Source of the DNA: Nitrospira sp.
GTDB lineage: Bacteria; Nitrospirota; Nitrospiria; Nitrospirales; Nitrospiraceae
Direction of reading: 5' to 3'
Assembly: GCA_030444405.1 (NCBI GenBank)
Contig: JARFPM010000028.1
Location: forward strand, 1-56,033
DNA: 56,033 bases
The notes under the pieces were generated by a model. It had not been told where the DNA came from, did not search any database, and worked only from the letters and a program-made list of their open reading frames with translations. This document shows, piece after piece, positions 33,153 to 43,865 of this stretch; the first letter of the stretch is position 1; each line of letters opens with the position of its first letter. A program made the position numbers and the translations under genes.

Positions 33153-33641
33153 CGGGGTAAAGCCAAGGATTGCCTCGTACCTGGGTCACTAGTTTTCGCT
33201 CTTGATGAACGAGTATCCGCAACCGAGGCAGCGCGGAGTTCAAGGCGGTCTTCTGCCTCGCTCACATCGGCACAGATGGGCCTACCCATACGGAAGAAGA
33301 TGGCGCGGGTTCGGTCGTCGAACTTCTTGATGACGACAGTGGCGTAACCGCCTCCCGCGCGGGCGACACCGAATTCGGCGAGAGCGAAGGGATCAGGCCC
33401 CCTTTCTCTTGTCTCGGACCAGGAGCAACTGTTCCTCAAGGCACTGAAGCACGTAGAACGTTATGGCATCCGAGGCAGCCACCTCGAGATCTTGGACGCG
33501 ACCGGCGCCGTGATTGCGCGGTGTGAGAGCGAAGTCGAGTAATTGGATAGGGGCAGACTCATGCTGTGGAATGACAAGAGGGGTGCTCTATAAACCGCCC
33601 GCGGGCTATGGTACGTTACCTACTTTCAGGGAGGAAACACG
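33153..33641. other. gene remnants
   Basis: Apart from the META-like gene end below nothing is supported. GGGAGGAAACACG at 33629-33641 is the ribosome binding site of the next gene. Confidence 0.4.
33397..33542 (+). pseudogene. META/HslJ-like domain, C-terminal remnant
   Basis: The frame ends with DQEQLFLKALKHVERYGIRG then SHLEILDATGAVIARCE, which is the typical last helix and strand of META-domain (HslJ-like) proteins. No start codon or upstream part of the domain is found in frame. Confidence 0.5.
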
Positions 33642-33914
33642 TTGATATTCAGACGGCCGGAGCTCGAAAAGGATAATCCGATCGCACCCGAACCATATGT
33701 GGGCCCGCGAAGGCGGCTGGCGCTAGCCCGCGCGGCGGCATCGAAGGGATTCGCGGAAGAGAATGATTTGAAGAAATCATTGCAGGATTTGACGCTAGCG
33801 GCATCCCGCTATATGGACAGTTTGCCGAAAACTAGGAAAACAGAGAAGAGCCTGAAGGTATTGCTGGATGCGATTGCACAAGCCGAGCGGGTGCTCGCAG
33901 CCGAAGGCTGTTAA
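33642..33914 (+). CDS. small helical hypothetical protein
   Basis: 90 residues from a TTG codon with a well placed GGGAGG. Mostly helical: RRRLALARAAASKGFAEEND, LKKSLQDLTLAASRYMDSL, KTEKSLKVLLDAIAQAERVL. No family recognised. It stands alone. Confidence 0.45.
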   Translation: MIFRRPELEKDNPIAPEPYVGPRRRLALARAAASKGFAEENDLKKSLQDLTLAASRYMDSLPKTRKTEKSLKVLLDAIAQAERVLAAEGC

Positions 33915-34203
33915 GGCCGTGGATGTGGAAACGGTCCGCCGGTTTCGTTGGTCGTGACACAGACGCCTCAATAGCGAGTCATCGTACCCAGCAGTGCAGT
34001 GGGAAAGACCGTAGAGTCATTATTCAACGGTCCGGTAAGTGCCGCGCTCACACTAGATCGCCAACTGTGGATCTTGTGACTAAGCGGCCCATCATGAGCT
34101 CCTTGCTTGCTCAGCCCATGGTGTGTCTATGCCCATCAATGCACCTGCGCAGGCCATGAGTTCCAGGTTGAACCTTCCACAACCCTAAGTGTTCAGCCGT
34201 TCC

Positions 34204-36852
34204 TTAACGGCTTTCTTGAGAGGACACTGACACTCGATCCTCGCCGAAATATCGTCGCACAAGTGTCTCGACTGACGAAAAGTGGCGTTCCGGAAGGTTC
34301 TTGAAACGACGCCTGCAATCGGCAAGGGCTTCCTCGGCAGTCGCGAAGGGTTCGATCATGGACCGCAGGTGATTGTAATAATCACGGAGCTTCAATTCAG
34401 CGGTTCGTAGATGGGTTGAATCTCCGGCAATGTCCAGCGCAGCCTTGGCCCGATCGCCATCGGCTTCTACCAGCGCCTGGAAGCAGAGTCCCTTCAAACG
34501 CTGCGTTATCGTGCTGCGATCCCAGCCCAGCGTTTTGGCCGTGGACTGCATGTCGAAGTCATGTCGTCTCAGACAGTTCAGGACGGCAGCATCACCGGCT
34601 AGGTCGGGAATCGTCTGTCCGGTACGTCTTCTCGATCGCCCATGTTCTTCGCCGAGCCTGAGTGAGTCTCTGGTTAATAGGGTTTCATCGCTCAATGTGA
34701 CGGCCTGTTCCAAACAGTGGCGGAGCTCCCGCACATTTCCTTTCCAGTCATGTTCGATCAATGCACGAAGCGCTTCATTTGTCAGTCGCGGAACCGGCTT
34801 CCCTAGTTGCTCGGCAAGCTGGTTCAGGAACATGTCTGCGAGAAGCGGAACATCGCCGGTACGCTCACGCAGCGGCGGGAGACGGAAGACCATCCCGCTC
34901 AGCCGGAAGTACAAGTCCTCACGAAACCAACCCTCCGATACACCTCGCTGCAGATCGCGATTGGTCGCGGCCACGATCCGCACGTCTACCGTCGTCGGGG
35001 TGGTCGCGCCCACTCGATAGAATGATTTGTCCTGAAGTACCCGCAATAGTTTGCTCTGATGATCCATCCGAAGGTCGCCGATCTCGTCGAGAAAGATCGT
35101 GCCGTGGTCGGCCAGACCAAAATAGCCGCGACGGTCACCCGTCGCCCCGGTGAAGCTGCCCTTCGTATGGCCGAAGAGCTCACTTTCGAATAGCTCCGGA
35201 GAGATTGCCGCCATGTTGACGGCGATAAACGTCTTTTCTGACCGTGGGCTTAGTCGATGGATTGCGTGGGCGAAGAGTTCCTTGCCGGTGCCTGGCTCCC
35301 CGAGAAGGAGGGCGGTTAACGGGGACTTGGCTGCCTTTTTCAGGTCGCGAAATAAGCGAAGCAGGGACCGATACTGGGTGATGATGCCGAATTGGCGGGA
35401 TTCGGTTTGAAGTCGGTCGAGTTCCGCATCCCCGATAGTGCTGGGTATGGCGCTTGCCGCTCGGAGATCAGAGAGCTGTCGTTCCAGCTCTTCCAGCTGT
35501 CGGCGAGCATCCTGTTCCTGGTGCTGGGTCTCTGCGATTTGAAGTCGCAGGAAGTCTGTCGTTCTAGCTAATTCTTCCTGTTGACCGGCCGAATAGGCAA
35601 TGGTCGCCTTCGCGGTTTCTAAATCTTCCTGAAGCGCTTCCGCTCGATCCTCATGCAGAATAAGTGCCTCTCTCACGGCAACAGACTCTTGCTGGATGCG
35701 GATCATGTCTCGTTCAAGCAGGATCAGACGTTGGCTTGCCGTTAGATTGGCCCAAACAGTGGTGCTGATGAAGACGGACAATGAGGCCGTGAGAGGCGCG
35801 GCGACCGGCATCACGAGAGATGCCACACTCAACATCGCGATGGCCAGTGCCATGTACGAAACAACGATGACACTGGCAATCACGAGGCCCATTATTCCAC
35901 GAAACTGTAAAAGACTCCAGGCAGCCAGCGAGGCCAACACTAGCGTGACGGTGAATCGGTCTAACCAGCCGAATGAGTTGATCTGTTCACCATTGAGCAA
36001 GGCATTGAGGAGATGCAAGTGAGCGGTCATGCCGTCGACAGACGAGCCGGACGGTAACAGCCACATCTCCGGGCTTGTTGGACTCGCTCGGATCGCAACG
36101 ACTTTGTCCCTGAACCAGGAATTTAGCTGTTGCTCGTCGTGATGTTGGATTGCTTCCCAAACTGATGAAAGCTGGATCGGCTGAAGAGCTGCCAGCGATC
36201 CGTCGCCGACTATGTTGATCAGAACGTCGGCATCAGGGTTGCCCGAAAGAAATTGTGTGGGCGCGGCGGTTTGTCGGTGAAAGACCTCGGACAGGATTGA
36301 ACCAAAAGCTGGAACATTGTGAGTTTCGATCCTGGTAGAGGGCGGAATGTGACGGGATACGTGATCGAGATCGCTCGTGACCGTGATATGTCCATAGATT
36401 GCGGCGTCGGACTGAAGGAGTGAGTCAGTATCGTGAATCAGGACAACGGGTGATGCCGTACGGAGCGCTTCAAGGAAGAGCGCATCACTCGCGGCCCCAC
36501 CAAGCTGAGCAGGGCTCGCATGGTCCAGTCGATGGTCAATGCCGATTACTGCGGCGCCGGCCTCATGGATTGCCACAATCAACTGAGCGAGGATAGCGCG
36601 GTCCCAAGGACCCCTCCCGAATCGTTCCGCACTGGCCGAGTCGTGAACCACGATGGTCAGCGAGGGGTTGATCTGGGCGGTAGTGCGATGGAGAAACCAG
36701 GTATCGTAGACGGTGTAATCCAGCGCCGTAAAAGAGGCAGGGGCGGCGGACCACAGCATTGCTGATAGGAGTGTGGCCAGCGAGCCGATGCCCAATGCTT
36801 GCAGAGGAAGCGACGCGATGAACAGGCGCCAAAAGTTTTGCCGGTCCAGCAT
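34204..36852 (-). CDS. CHASE2 sensor with sigma-54 AAA+ activator domain
   Basis: 882 residues. One TM helix near 20-38, an extracytoplasmic CHASE2 domain (to ~305), three closely packed TM helices (~310-370), a coiled coil (~380-470), then the sigma-54 interaction domain: Walker A GEPGTGKE (~516), ESELFGHTKGSFTGA (~555-568), Walker B GTIFLDEIGD. The sigma-54 contact loop reads GSFTGA rather than GAFTGA. A Fis-type HTH follows (TAKTLGWDRSTITQRLKGL), then a further ~100 residue helical tail. It is a membrane-bound one-protein sensor/activator. The start lies 4 bp after the TPR gene. Confidence 0.9.
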   Translation of the reverse strand: MLDRQNFWRLFIASLPLQALGIGSLATLLSAMLWSAAPASFTALDYTVYDTWFLHRTTAQINPSLTIVVHDSASAERFGRGPWDRAILAQLIVAIHEAGAAVIGIDHRLDHASPAQLGGAASDALFLEALRTASPVVLIHDTDSLLQSDAAIYGHITVTSDLDHVSRHIPPSTRIETHNVPAFGSILSEVFHRQTAAPTQFLSGNPDADVLINIVGDGSLAALQPIQLSSVWEAIQHHDEQQLNSWFRDKVVAIRASPTSPEMWLLPSGSSVDGMTAHLHLLNALLNGEQINSFGWLDRFTVTLVLASLAAWSLLQFRGIMGLVIASVIVVSYMALAIAMLSVASLVMPVAAPLTASLSVFISTTVWANLTASQRLILLERDMIRIQQESVAVREALILHEDRAEALQEDLETAKATIAYSAGQQEELARTTDFLRLQIAETQHQEQDARRQLEELERQLSDLRAASAIPSTIGDAELDRLQTESRQFGIITQYRSLLRLFRDLKKAAKSPLTALLLGEPGTGKELFAHAIHRLSPRSEKTFIAVNMAAISPELFESELFGHTKGSFTGATGDRRGYFGLADHGTIFLDEIGDLRMDHQSKLLRVLQDKSFYRVGATTPTTVDVRIVAATNRDLQRGVSEGWFREDLYFRLSGMVFRLPPLRERTGDVPLLADMFLNQLAEQLGKPVPRLTNEALRALIEHDWKGNVRELRHCLEQAVTLSDETLLTRDSLRLGEEHGRSRRRTGQTIPDLAGDAAVLNCLRRHDFDMQSTAKTLGWDRSTITQRLKGLCFQALVEADGDRAKAALDIAGDSTHLRTAELKLRDYYNHLRSMIEPFATAEEALADCRRRFKNLPERHFSSVETLVRRYFGEDRVSVSSQESR

Positions 36853-36856
36853 ACGA

Positions 36857-38077
36857 CTAGTGGAGTCCTAGCTCGTCGAGCAAGGACTGCGTTTCTCGTT
36901 TCGGGAGGCCTTTGAGGAGAGCCTTCGCTTTCGAAATGTCGGCATCCAGACCGAGACCCTTGGCATAGATACGAGTCAAGATCTTCTTCGCCGGGGCGAA
37001 GCCGTCAGCCGAGGTCGATTCAAAACAGGTCAGAATGTTCTTGTCGAACGGTTTCAGATACTGGCCCCAGCCGGTTTCATAGAGCATGGCCAGTTCCGCG
37101 TGGGCCTCTTCACTCAGTGTGAAACACTCCTTCAATAGGACAGGGAGTGCGTCATCTCCCCGGTTCTGCTCAAGAAGAGCTTTGCCCAGCGAGCGCAGTT
37201 CATTTGTGGGACTGGTGTCAGGAAAATCGTTCCAAAGCATGTGGTGGTACGATTGCAAGGCTCTCTGCCATTCCATCCGGTGCTGCTTGGGTGCCTCTGA
37301 GGAAAGCGCTTGGCGCCGCACCTTGGACAAGGAATCGGCGGCGGTTTGCTGACCGAGGTCGGCCGCTTGCATCCACCAAAAAATCGCCACACTCAGGTTT
37401 TTCTCGACACCCTGCCCGGTCTGGTAAGCATTGCCGAGGAATAATCGGGCCTGAGGCACCCCTCCGGCCGCCGCCGCTTCCAGATGTTGCACGGCTTCTC
37501 GCGTGCGCCCCGCAACTTGCAGCAACAACGCGAGTCGATAGTGTGCGTCGGGAAAATGAGGGCGGAGTTCGAGCGTCCGTCGGTAGGATTGAACAGCGGC
37601 GGTCACATTGCCGAGTGAGTAGTGTACGCTTCCCAAGCTATAGTGGGCGAGGGGCAGATCCGGTTCCAGCCGGATGGCCTCTCCCAAGGCGGAAGCGGCG
37701 GCCCGCCATTCTTGTTTCGCCATGAGCATGAGGCCGAGCTGGAGATGAGCGTTCCCATCATCCGGTTGCAATTTAATGGCCGCCCGACATTCCTCAACGG
37801 CGGCATCCAGATCGCCGACACGAAAAAGGGCTCCGGCCAGTTGTAACCGGTAGTCTGCGTCGTTCGGTAAGAGGCGGATCGTTCGACGCAGTGATGCGAT
37901 CTCCGTCACCGCGTCGGCCGGTTTGTTGAACCCAAGTCCGGACGCTACCCCAGAGACTTCAGACGAGTTGTCGTCGGCAGAGAGACCGTGCTCACTCGGT
38001 GAATGAGAGCGGGCGAGAGACGAAGAGCAAATGGTCGCGGCGACGGTGAGGGCTAACAGTATTGATCCGGGACGCAT
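36857..38077 (-). CDS. exported TPR / Sel1-repeat protein
   Basis: 406 residues from the ATG at 38077, which gives a signal peptide (GSILLALTVAATICSSS, cleaved near LARS). An in-frame ATG at 38122 is unlikely because TATAAT, a good -10 box, covers it (38121-38126). About four TPR units (ADYRLQLAGALFRVGDLDAA, GNAHLQLGLMLMAKQEWRAA, PLAHYSLGSVHYSLGN) are followed by Sel1-type units (ARLFLGNAYQTGQGVEKNLS). It is a protein-binding solenoid in the periplasm. It is co-directional with the CHASE2 gene, for which it could supply the signal. Confidence 0.8.
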   Translation of the reverse strand: MRPGSILLALTVAATICSSSLARSHSPSEHGLSADDNSSEVSGVASGLGFNKPADAVTEIASLRRTIRLLPNDADYRLQLAGALFRVGDLDAAVEECRAAIKLQPDDGNAHLQLGLMLMAKQEWRAAASALGEAIRLEPDLPLAHYSLGSVHYSLGNVTAAVQSYRRTLELRPHFPDAHYRLALLLQVAGRTREAVQHLEAAAAGGVPQARLFLGNAYQTGQGVEKNLSVAIFWWMQAADLGQQTAADSLSKVRRQALSSEAPKQHRMEWQRALQSYHHMLWNDFPDTSPTNELRSLGKALLEQNRGDDALPVLLKECFTLSEEAHAELAMLYETGWGQYLKPFDKNILTCFESTSADGFAPAKKILTRIYAKGLGLDADISKAKALLKGLPKRETQSLLDELGLH

Positions 38078-38156
38078 CAGAACACTTTCACGCCTCCACA
38101 GAGAGTTACGATAGCCTTTCATTATACCATCTGCAGGAAGTATGGGACGAACAGGT

Positions 38157-38582
38157 TCACCGGGCCATGCGAAGGGGGTGTGCGAGGCGGTTGATGGCTT
38201 CATGAAGCGCTGCTCCCGTCAGAAGAAGGGGACTGTGCGGTACCCGCCATACTGGTTCCAGCGGGGCCGGATCGTCCGCGAGTCGGGGAATGATATGCCA
38301 ATGGATATGAGGAAGTTGGTTCCCGAGGAGCTCGTAGTTCATCTTCTTAGCTTGGTAGACTTCGGCCGAGATATCGGCCACTCGGTTGACCTCTTCGATC
38401 AGCTGAAAGCGTTCGGTTGGCGCAAGTTGGAATAACTCAGTGGCGTGGCGCTGGAAGACCAGGACGGTCCAGCCGGGAAAGAATTGGTCATCGTGGAGAT
38501 AGACCTTGGATAATCCGAGGTCTGCGATGAAATGGTCTTCTCTCGGCCAAGTTCCTTGGCATGCCCCGCATGCGTTCGTCAT
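38157..38582 (-). CDS. HIT-family protein
   Basis: 141 residues from ATG 38582, which overlaps the previous stop (ATGA). The histidine triad is seen as LPHIHWHIIPR. An N-terminal CGAC pair could bind zinc. Family members are nucleotidyl hydrolases or transferases (Hint/Fhit/Ap4A-type). The substrate is not deducible. Confidence 0.88.
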   Translation of the reverse strand: MTNACGACQGTWPREDHFIADLGLSKVYLHDDQFFPGWTVLVFQRHATELFQLAPTERFQLIEEVNRVADISAEVYQAKKMNYELLGNQLPHIHWHIIPRLADDPAPLEPVWRVPHSPLLLTGAALHEAINRLAHPLRMAR

Positions 38583-39220
38583 GGCTGATTCGTCTTCCGC
38601 CACTCTTCTTCGGTCAAAATGCCTTTCTTGATCAGCAGTTGAATCAGCTTATCGACCGCATTGCGATTGGCGGCTGTCGACGGTGCAGGAGCGGGAGGTA
38701 TGGAAGATATCGGAGGTTCCGCACGTTTTGCCTCCGGAGGGGGCCGTTTCTGTCCCAGAACCTTGAACGAGGGAGTGAAGACCGCCACATAATCGCGATT
38801 CCTGATCCGGACCACGGCGGGAAGACTATCGGTTTGCGGTACGAGGTCTGGAGAAGTGCCAGCCGGAATGCGGAAGTATGGTTTCCCGTCGTCTGTCTGG
38901 CCATCCTGGTCCAGCACGTCGAATCGCTTCAGGAAGGATTCTCTCATGAGCCCCTCTCGGTCTTCTCCGGCCAAGTTGGTAATCTTGTCCAGCACGATGA
39001 CCAGTGAGTCGCCGATGATCGCGTCCGGTGAGAGGTTCCTGACGCTCACGTCGTAGCGATATTCGCTGGCGAAATTGTCACGACCCTTCAATGTTACGAT
39101 GGCCTGTACGCGTCCGGTCAGATCGGTCAAATGGTCCAGTGATTCGGCGAAGCCGCACACCGGCTGCATGGCGATGGCCGAAACCGCGGCGAAGCAATAG
39201 GTTGCTAGCCGGTTCATCAT
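38579..39220 (-). CDS. exported hypothetical protein
   Basis: 213 residues with a signal peptide (AAVSAIAMQPVCGFA). The core has beta strands with VSVRNLSPDAIIGDSLVIVL and a final short helix (KLIQLLIKKGILTEEEWRK) of the SHOCT/EF-type helical tail common at the ends of such proteins. It is the first gene of the probable operon 39220-34204. Function unknown. Confidence 0.65.
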   Translation of the reverse strand: MMNRLATYCFAAVSAIAMQPVCGFAESLDHLTDLTGRVQAIVTLKGRDNFASEYRYDVSVRNLSPDAIIGDSLVIVLDKITNLAGEDREGLMRESFLKRFDVLDQDGQTDDGKPYFRIPAGTSPDLVPQTDSLPAVVRIRNRDYVAVFTPSFKVLGQKRPPPEAKRAEPPISSIPPAPAPSTAANRNAVDKLIQLLIKKGILTEEEWRKTNQP

Positions 39221-39565
39221 CTCAATGTCCTCACGTGCGTGCCGTTAGGTGAGCATAGCAAAGTCCGTGGGATTGGGCGAGCCGATTCTCTCGGAGTCGC
39301 CTTGACACACCGTTTCGACCGACGATATTCTTCGCGAGCTCCTGGCCAGGATTCACATACGCAATCTGCTGCGATAGTCGATCTCCCTGCCAGGCGCAGC
39401 CGTTCTCGCTCGGCCTCCTCGATGGATTGCGGAGGATACGCCTGCGTCGTTCTCGCGTGTGAGCGACTACGGCGGCCGGCGGTCAAGCCTATCTCTCGAC
39501 GATGTTGATGAGTAATCCGGGCCAGCACCTCGCGTGTTTCGTACGGTGTGAAGGGTATCTGAATA
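39221..39565. other. divergent intergenic region
   Basis: A minus-strand frame that covers it overlaps the HD gene start and lacks a ribosome binding site; I do not accept it. Promoters for both directions should be here. Confidence 0.4.
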
Positions 39566-40444
39566 ATGAAGCCTTCTAAATCCGTCTTGCCCTCCCTACT
39601 TCTTAGTCGCCCGCTTGTCGGCAAGCTGATGCGACTCTACGATTACCCGTACCCCGGTCGACAGGGACGCATAATCCGCGGCTATGATCGGCCCCATGCC
39701 GTACGAACGGCGAAGATGTGTGTGACCGTTGCCGATCGCTTAGGACATCCACGCGATCGGGTACGGCGCTATCATAGTGCCTGCCTTTTGCACGACCTGG
39801 GTCGCGCCGGCCTCGATCGGCAACTCTTTGGAACGATTTGGTCTTGGGCCAAGCAACGGGGCATTCCGACGAGGCCTCGTGAATGGCGTGCCCTTCACCC
39901 GAGGACGACGTATGGCCGGGAGACAGAGGCTTTCGTTTCGTTGTATCGCCGGGATCTTATCGCCTCCGGCGTACCTATGGACCCATGGGCTTTCGAACAG
40001 ATCGAAATGCGTCTTGGCTATGCTCGGCGCCTTGCCAGACGATTGCGTGTGGTGAAACCGCAGTTGAAGACGCTTGGCGTCGAGTGGCAACCTTGGATGC
40101 AGCAGGTGATGCTGTATTACTATTACCCGGAACGGTTGGCTAAGGCAAAGGCATGGGTGCGGCAATTGGCGGAGATCCTGGTCGCCTGCGAACAATTTGA
40201 GGCTTACAGCAATCAGCGCCGGGGACGCGATTATTATGCTCGGGACAAAGAGAGTTTGCCGGAGGCCTTTGCCTATCTCGACAAGCTGAGGCAAGAAGGC
40301 ATTCTGAGCGATGAGGTCTTGAACGTCGTACGATTGCTGACGGCCGAGGGCGCGTTCGATCCCATTTTGGAGGAGGCGCGAGGCGAGCCGCTGACCCGGA
40401 GCGACCGCCGCTACCTTCGCAGCCTCGCGGGTCGGAGGCTATGA
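39566..40444 (+). CDS. HD-domain protein, first gene of the proteasome-side run
   Basis: 292 residues. An HD hydrolase core: GYDRPHAVRTAKMCVTVADR (first His), HSACLLHDLGRAGLD (His-Asp and helix). An Arg-rich middle and the C-terminal part SYLPEAFAYLDKL-like region (KESLPEAFAYLDKLRQEGIL) resemble HD-GYP helper segments, but the GYP motif is not seen. It probably acts on a nucleotide or phosphoester. Its stop overlaps the next start (ATGATG). Confidence 0.7.
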   Translation: MKPSKSVLPSLLLSRPLVGKLMRLYDYPYPGRQGRIIRGYDRPHAVRTAKMCVTVADRLGHPRDRVRRYHSACLLHDLGRAGLDRQLFGTIWSWAKQRGIPTRPREWRALHPRTTYGRETEAFVSLYRRDLIASGVPMDPWAFEQIEMRLGYARRLARRLRVVKPQLKTLGVEWQPWMQQVMLYYYYPERLAKAKAWVRQLAEILVACEQFEAYSNQRRGRDYYARDKESLPEAFAYLDKLRQEGILSDEVLNVVRLLTAEGAFDPILEEARGEPLTRSDRRYLRSLAGRRL

Positions 40445-40858
40445 TGGGTGTCCATACCGTTTCGCTGACGATCCGTATGGAAGGTAATACGCAGGTCGAC
40501 AACATCACGAAATCCGTTGCCGATGCCGTGGCTGGTTCCGACCTGAAAGCCGGAATCGTGACGGTCTTCGTCAAACACACCACCGCCTCCGTCATGATTA
40601 TTGAGGACGAACCAGGGATTCGCGCAGACACGAAAACATTCTGGGATCGTCTCGTTCCTCCTAACCCCCGGTGGCGGCACAACACGGTCAATCAGGGAGA
40701 AGACAACGGTCACAGCCATCTTCGAGGGCAACTCCAAGGGCCGTCCGTCATCATTCCGTTTGCGGACGGTGCGCTTCTACTCGGCACGTGGCAGCAAATC
40801 GTAGTAGTGGATTTCGATACCCGCGCCAGAATGCGTGAACTTGTCGTGCAGGTTCTGG

Positions 40859-40866
<8 letters not shown>
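40441..40866 (+). CDS. yjbQ: YjbQ-family protein (UPF0047)
   Basis: 141 residues. The family signature is complete: VFVKHTTASVMIIEDEPGI and the cluster GEDNGHSHLRGQL, then FADGALLLGTWQQIVVVDFD. The fold forms trimers with a metal or phosphate site made of the His residues. Thiamine-phosphate synthase-like activity has been reported for some members; the role in the cell is unsettled. It overlaps the genes on either side by 4 and 8 bp. Confidence 0.92.
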
Positions 40867-41977
<1,111 letters not shown>

Positions 41978-42041
41978 CGCGACGGTATTCAAGACATGTG
42001 TATGGTAGGATGATTTGGTACCGTCTTAGGGAGGAACTCCC

Positions 42042-43778
42042 GTGAGTGATCGCAGAGCTCCTGAACAGGAAGAACCTAAAGATCGGAGCGATGAGCCGTC
42101 GCTGAAGACCGGAACCGATCCGCTCGAATTGATTGAGCAATGTCTGGCCTCATTCCCAGAGGGGGATGCTCGACAGAAGCTGCTGTACAAGCTGCGCCAT
42201 GCGGTGACCCTGTCTGAAGCAGCCCATCAACAACGTGAACTGGAATTCAAGAAAGTCAGCGAGGTGGTCGCCAAACTGACGGCACCGGCTAATCGAATCG
42301 GTACTCTACTCGATGTTCCGGGTGAGGGACTCGCCCGCATCATCGTCGGTGGGGCCGAGTATTATGCCAACGTGGACCCCCGTGTCTCCTCTACGGATCT
42401 TAAGGTCGGAACACAGATTCTGGTCAACGAAGCCTACGCCGTGATCAAGACGCTCGGGTACGATCGTAATGGACCCATCTTGAAACTGGCCGAGGCCATG
42501 TCCGATGGACGACTGCGGTTTGAACAGGAGATGGGCCGGCAATCGTTGATTTTACAGAGGTCGACCGATCTTGTGGGTGTGGAACTTAAGGCGGGCGATG
42601 AAATTCGCATCGATCCCAGCTATCGTGTGGCGATCGAGAAGCTCACAGATCGCAAGACACATCGTCATGTCCTCGATGATCCTCCCAAGGTCACGTGGGA
42701 GCAGATCGGCGGGCAGAACGAGGCGATCGCCGGCATCCGAAAGGCGATCGAGTATCCGTTGTTGCATGCGGAGACGTTTGAACGGTTCAAGTTTTCCCAA
42801 CCGAAGGGTTTTCTCCTCTATGGCCCACCGGGATGTGGGAAGACGCTCATCGGGCAAGCGGCAGCCGGTAGCTTGGCCAAACTGGTCGGTGAATCAAAGC
42901 AGGAGCGAACATCTGATACGGACAAGCGTCCGCCGGTGACAAGCGGAGCATTCCTGCATGTGAAAGGGCCTGAAATCCTCAACATGTGGCTCGGGGAATC
43001 GGAGCGGATGGTTCGCGATCTCTTCGAACAGGCCCGGGCGAGACGCAAGGACGGCGCCTTACCGTTCATCTTTATCGATGAAGCGGAGTCGATTTTGGGA
43101 ACGCGACGTGCCATGCGGTCCTTCAATATCTCGAACACGCTTGTTCCGATGTTTTGCAGCGAAATGGACGGCATCGAGTCGCTCCGTGATGTGGTCATTA
43201 TTTTGGCTTCCAACCGCCCTGACCTGATCGATCCGGCGGTGCTGCGCCCAGGCCGCATCGATCGGAAGATCAAAGTCGGTCGGCCGAACAAGGACGCAGC
43301 AGCCGAGATTCTGAAGGTGTATATGACCGCGGATCTGCCGCTCGATCCGGTGCTGCTGAAGGAACGGGGCGGTGAGCCGGTGCAGGCAATGGCCTCGCTA
43401 GTCGAAGACATCATTGAGTCAATCTTCCGTCGAACGGAGGATAATCGGCTTCTGTCGATCCGGCTCAGGAGCGGGCAGAGCAAGGTGCTGTACCGCGGTG
43501 ATCTCATCAGCGGGGCGATCCTGGCGTCGATCGTTCAACGTGCCAAGGAAAAAGCGGTCGATCGTACAGTTCAGTCGGGGCAGCCGGCTGGGTTGCTGGT
43601 GGAAGACTTACGGGATGCGGTCTCGGAGGAATTCCGAGAAGGCGAGATGTTACCGCCGGATGATGCGGCAGAGGAATGGCTGAAGTTGCTGGATCATCAC
43701 CCTGAACAGGTTGTTGGGATTTCGTCATTTCGGCGGGGACGTCGGACAGAAGAGCGCCCCGTGAATCAGATCATTTGA
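42042..43778 (+). CDS. arc: proteasome-activating AAA ATPase (ARC/Mpa)
   Basis: 578 residues from a GTG behind GGGAGGAAC. Domains: disordered acidic N-terminus (1-28), coiled coil (~45-80) that in Mpa captures the Pup tag, two OB domains (~82-205) and the AAA module (~215-480) with Walker A GPPGCGKT (261-268) and Walker B FIFIDEAES (343-350). It unfolds tagged proteins and feeds the PrcAB core. Unlike mycobacterial Mpa, the C-terminus (RPVNQII) shows no GQYL or HbYX-type docking end. The spacing to htrA is 64 bp. Confidence 0.93.
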   Translation: MSDRRAPEQEEPKDRSDEPSLKTGTDPLELIEQCLASFPEGDARQKLLYKLRHAVTLSEAAHQQRELEFKKVSEVVAKLTAPANRIGTLLDVPGEGLARIIVGGAEYYANVDPRVSSTDLKVGTQILVNEAYAVIKTLGYDRNGPILKLAEAMSDGRLRFEQEMGRQSLILQRSTDLVGVELKAGDEIRIDPSYRVAIEKLTDRKTHRHVLDDPPKVTWEQIGGQNEAIAGIRKAIEYPLLHAETFERFKFSQPKGFLLYGPPGCGKTLIGQAAAGSLAKLVGESKQERTSDTDKRPPVTSGAFLHVKGPEILNMWLGESERMVRDLFEQARARRKDGALPFIFIDEAESILGTRRAMRSFNISNTLVPMFCSEMDGIESLRDVVIILASNRPDLIDPAVLRPGRIDRKIKVGRPNKDAAAEILKVYMTADLPLDPVLLKERGGEPVQAMASLVEDIIESIFRRTEDNRLLSIRLRSGQSKVLYRGDLISGAILASIVQRAKEKAVDRTVQSGQPAGLLVEDLRDAVSEEFREGEMLPPDDAAEEWLKLLDHHPEQVVGISSFRRGRRTEERPVNQII

Positions 43779-43865
43779 GGAAAGGCTGACAGGTAACAAG
43801 CTGACAAGACCTCGGTGACTCGAGCGTCTCAGCCTGTGGCTTGTAAGCATGTCAGCAGGGGGCTC

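Noticed and set aside
33146-33439. 97-codon minus-strand open frame
   Set aside because: Overlaps the end of one gene and the META remnant; no ribosome binding site.
39217-39624. 135-codon minus-strand open frame
   Set aside because: Overlaps the start of the HD gene, Arg-rich text typical of a GC-rich shadow frame, and no ribosome binding site.
42818-43507. 229-codon minus-strand open frame opposite arc
   Set aside because: Antisense shadow of a highly conserved AAA domain.
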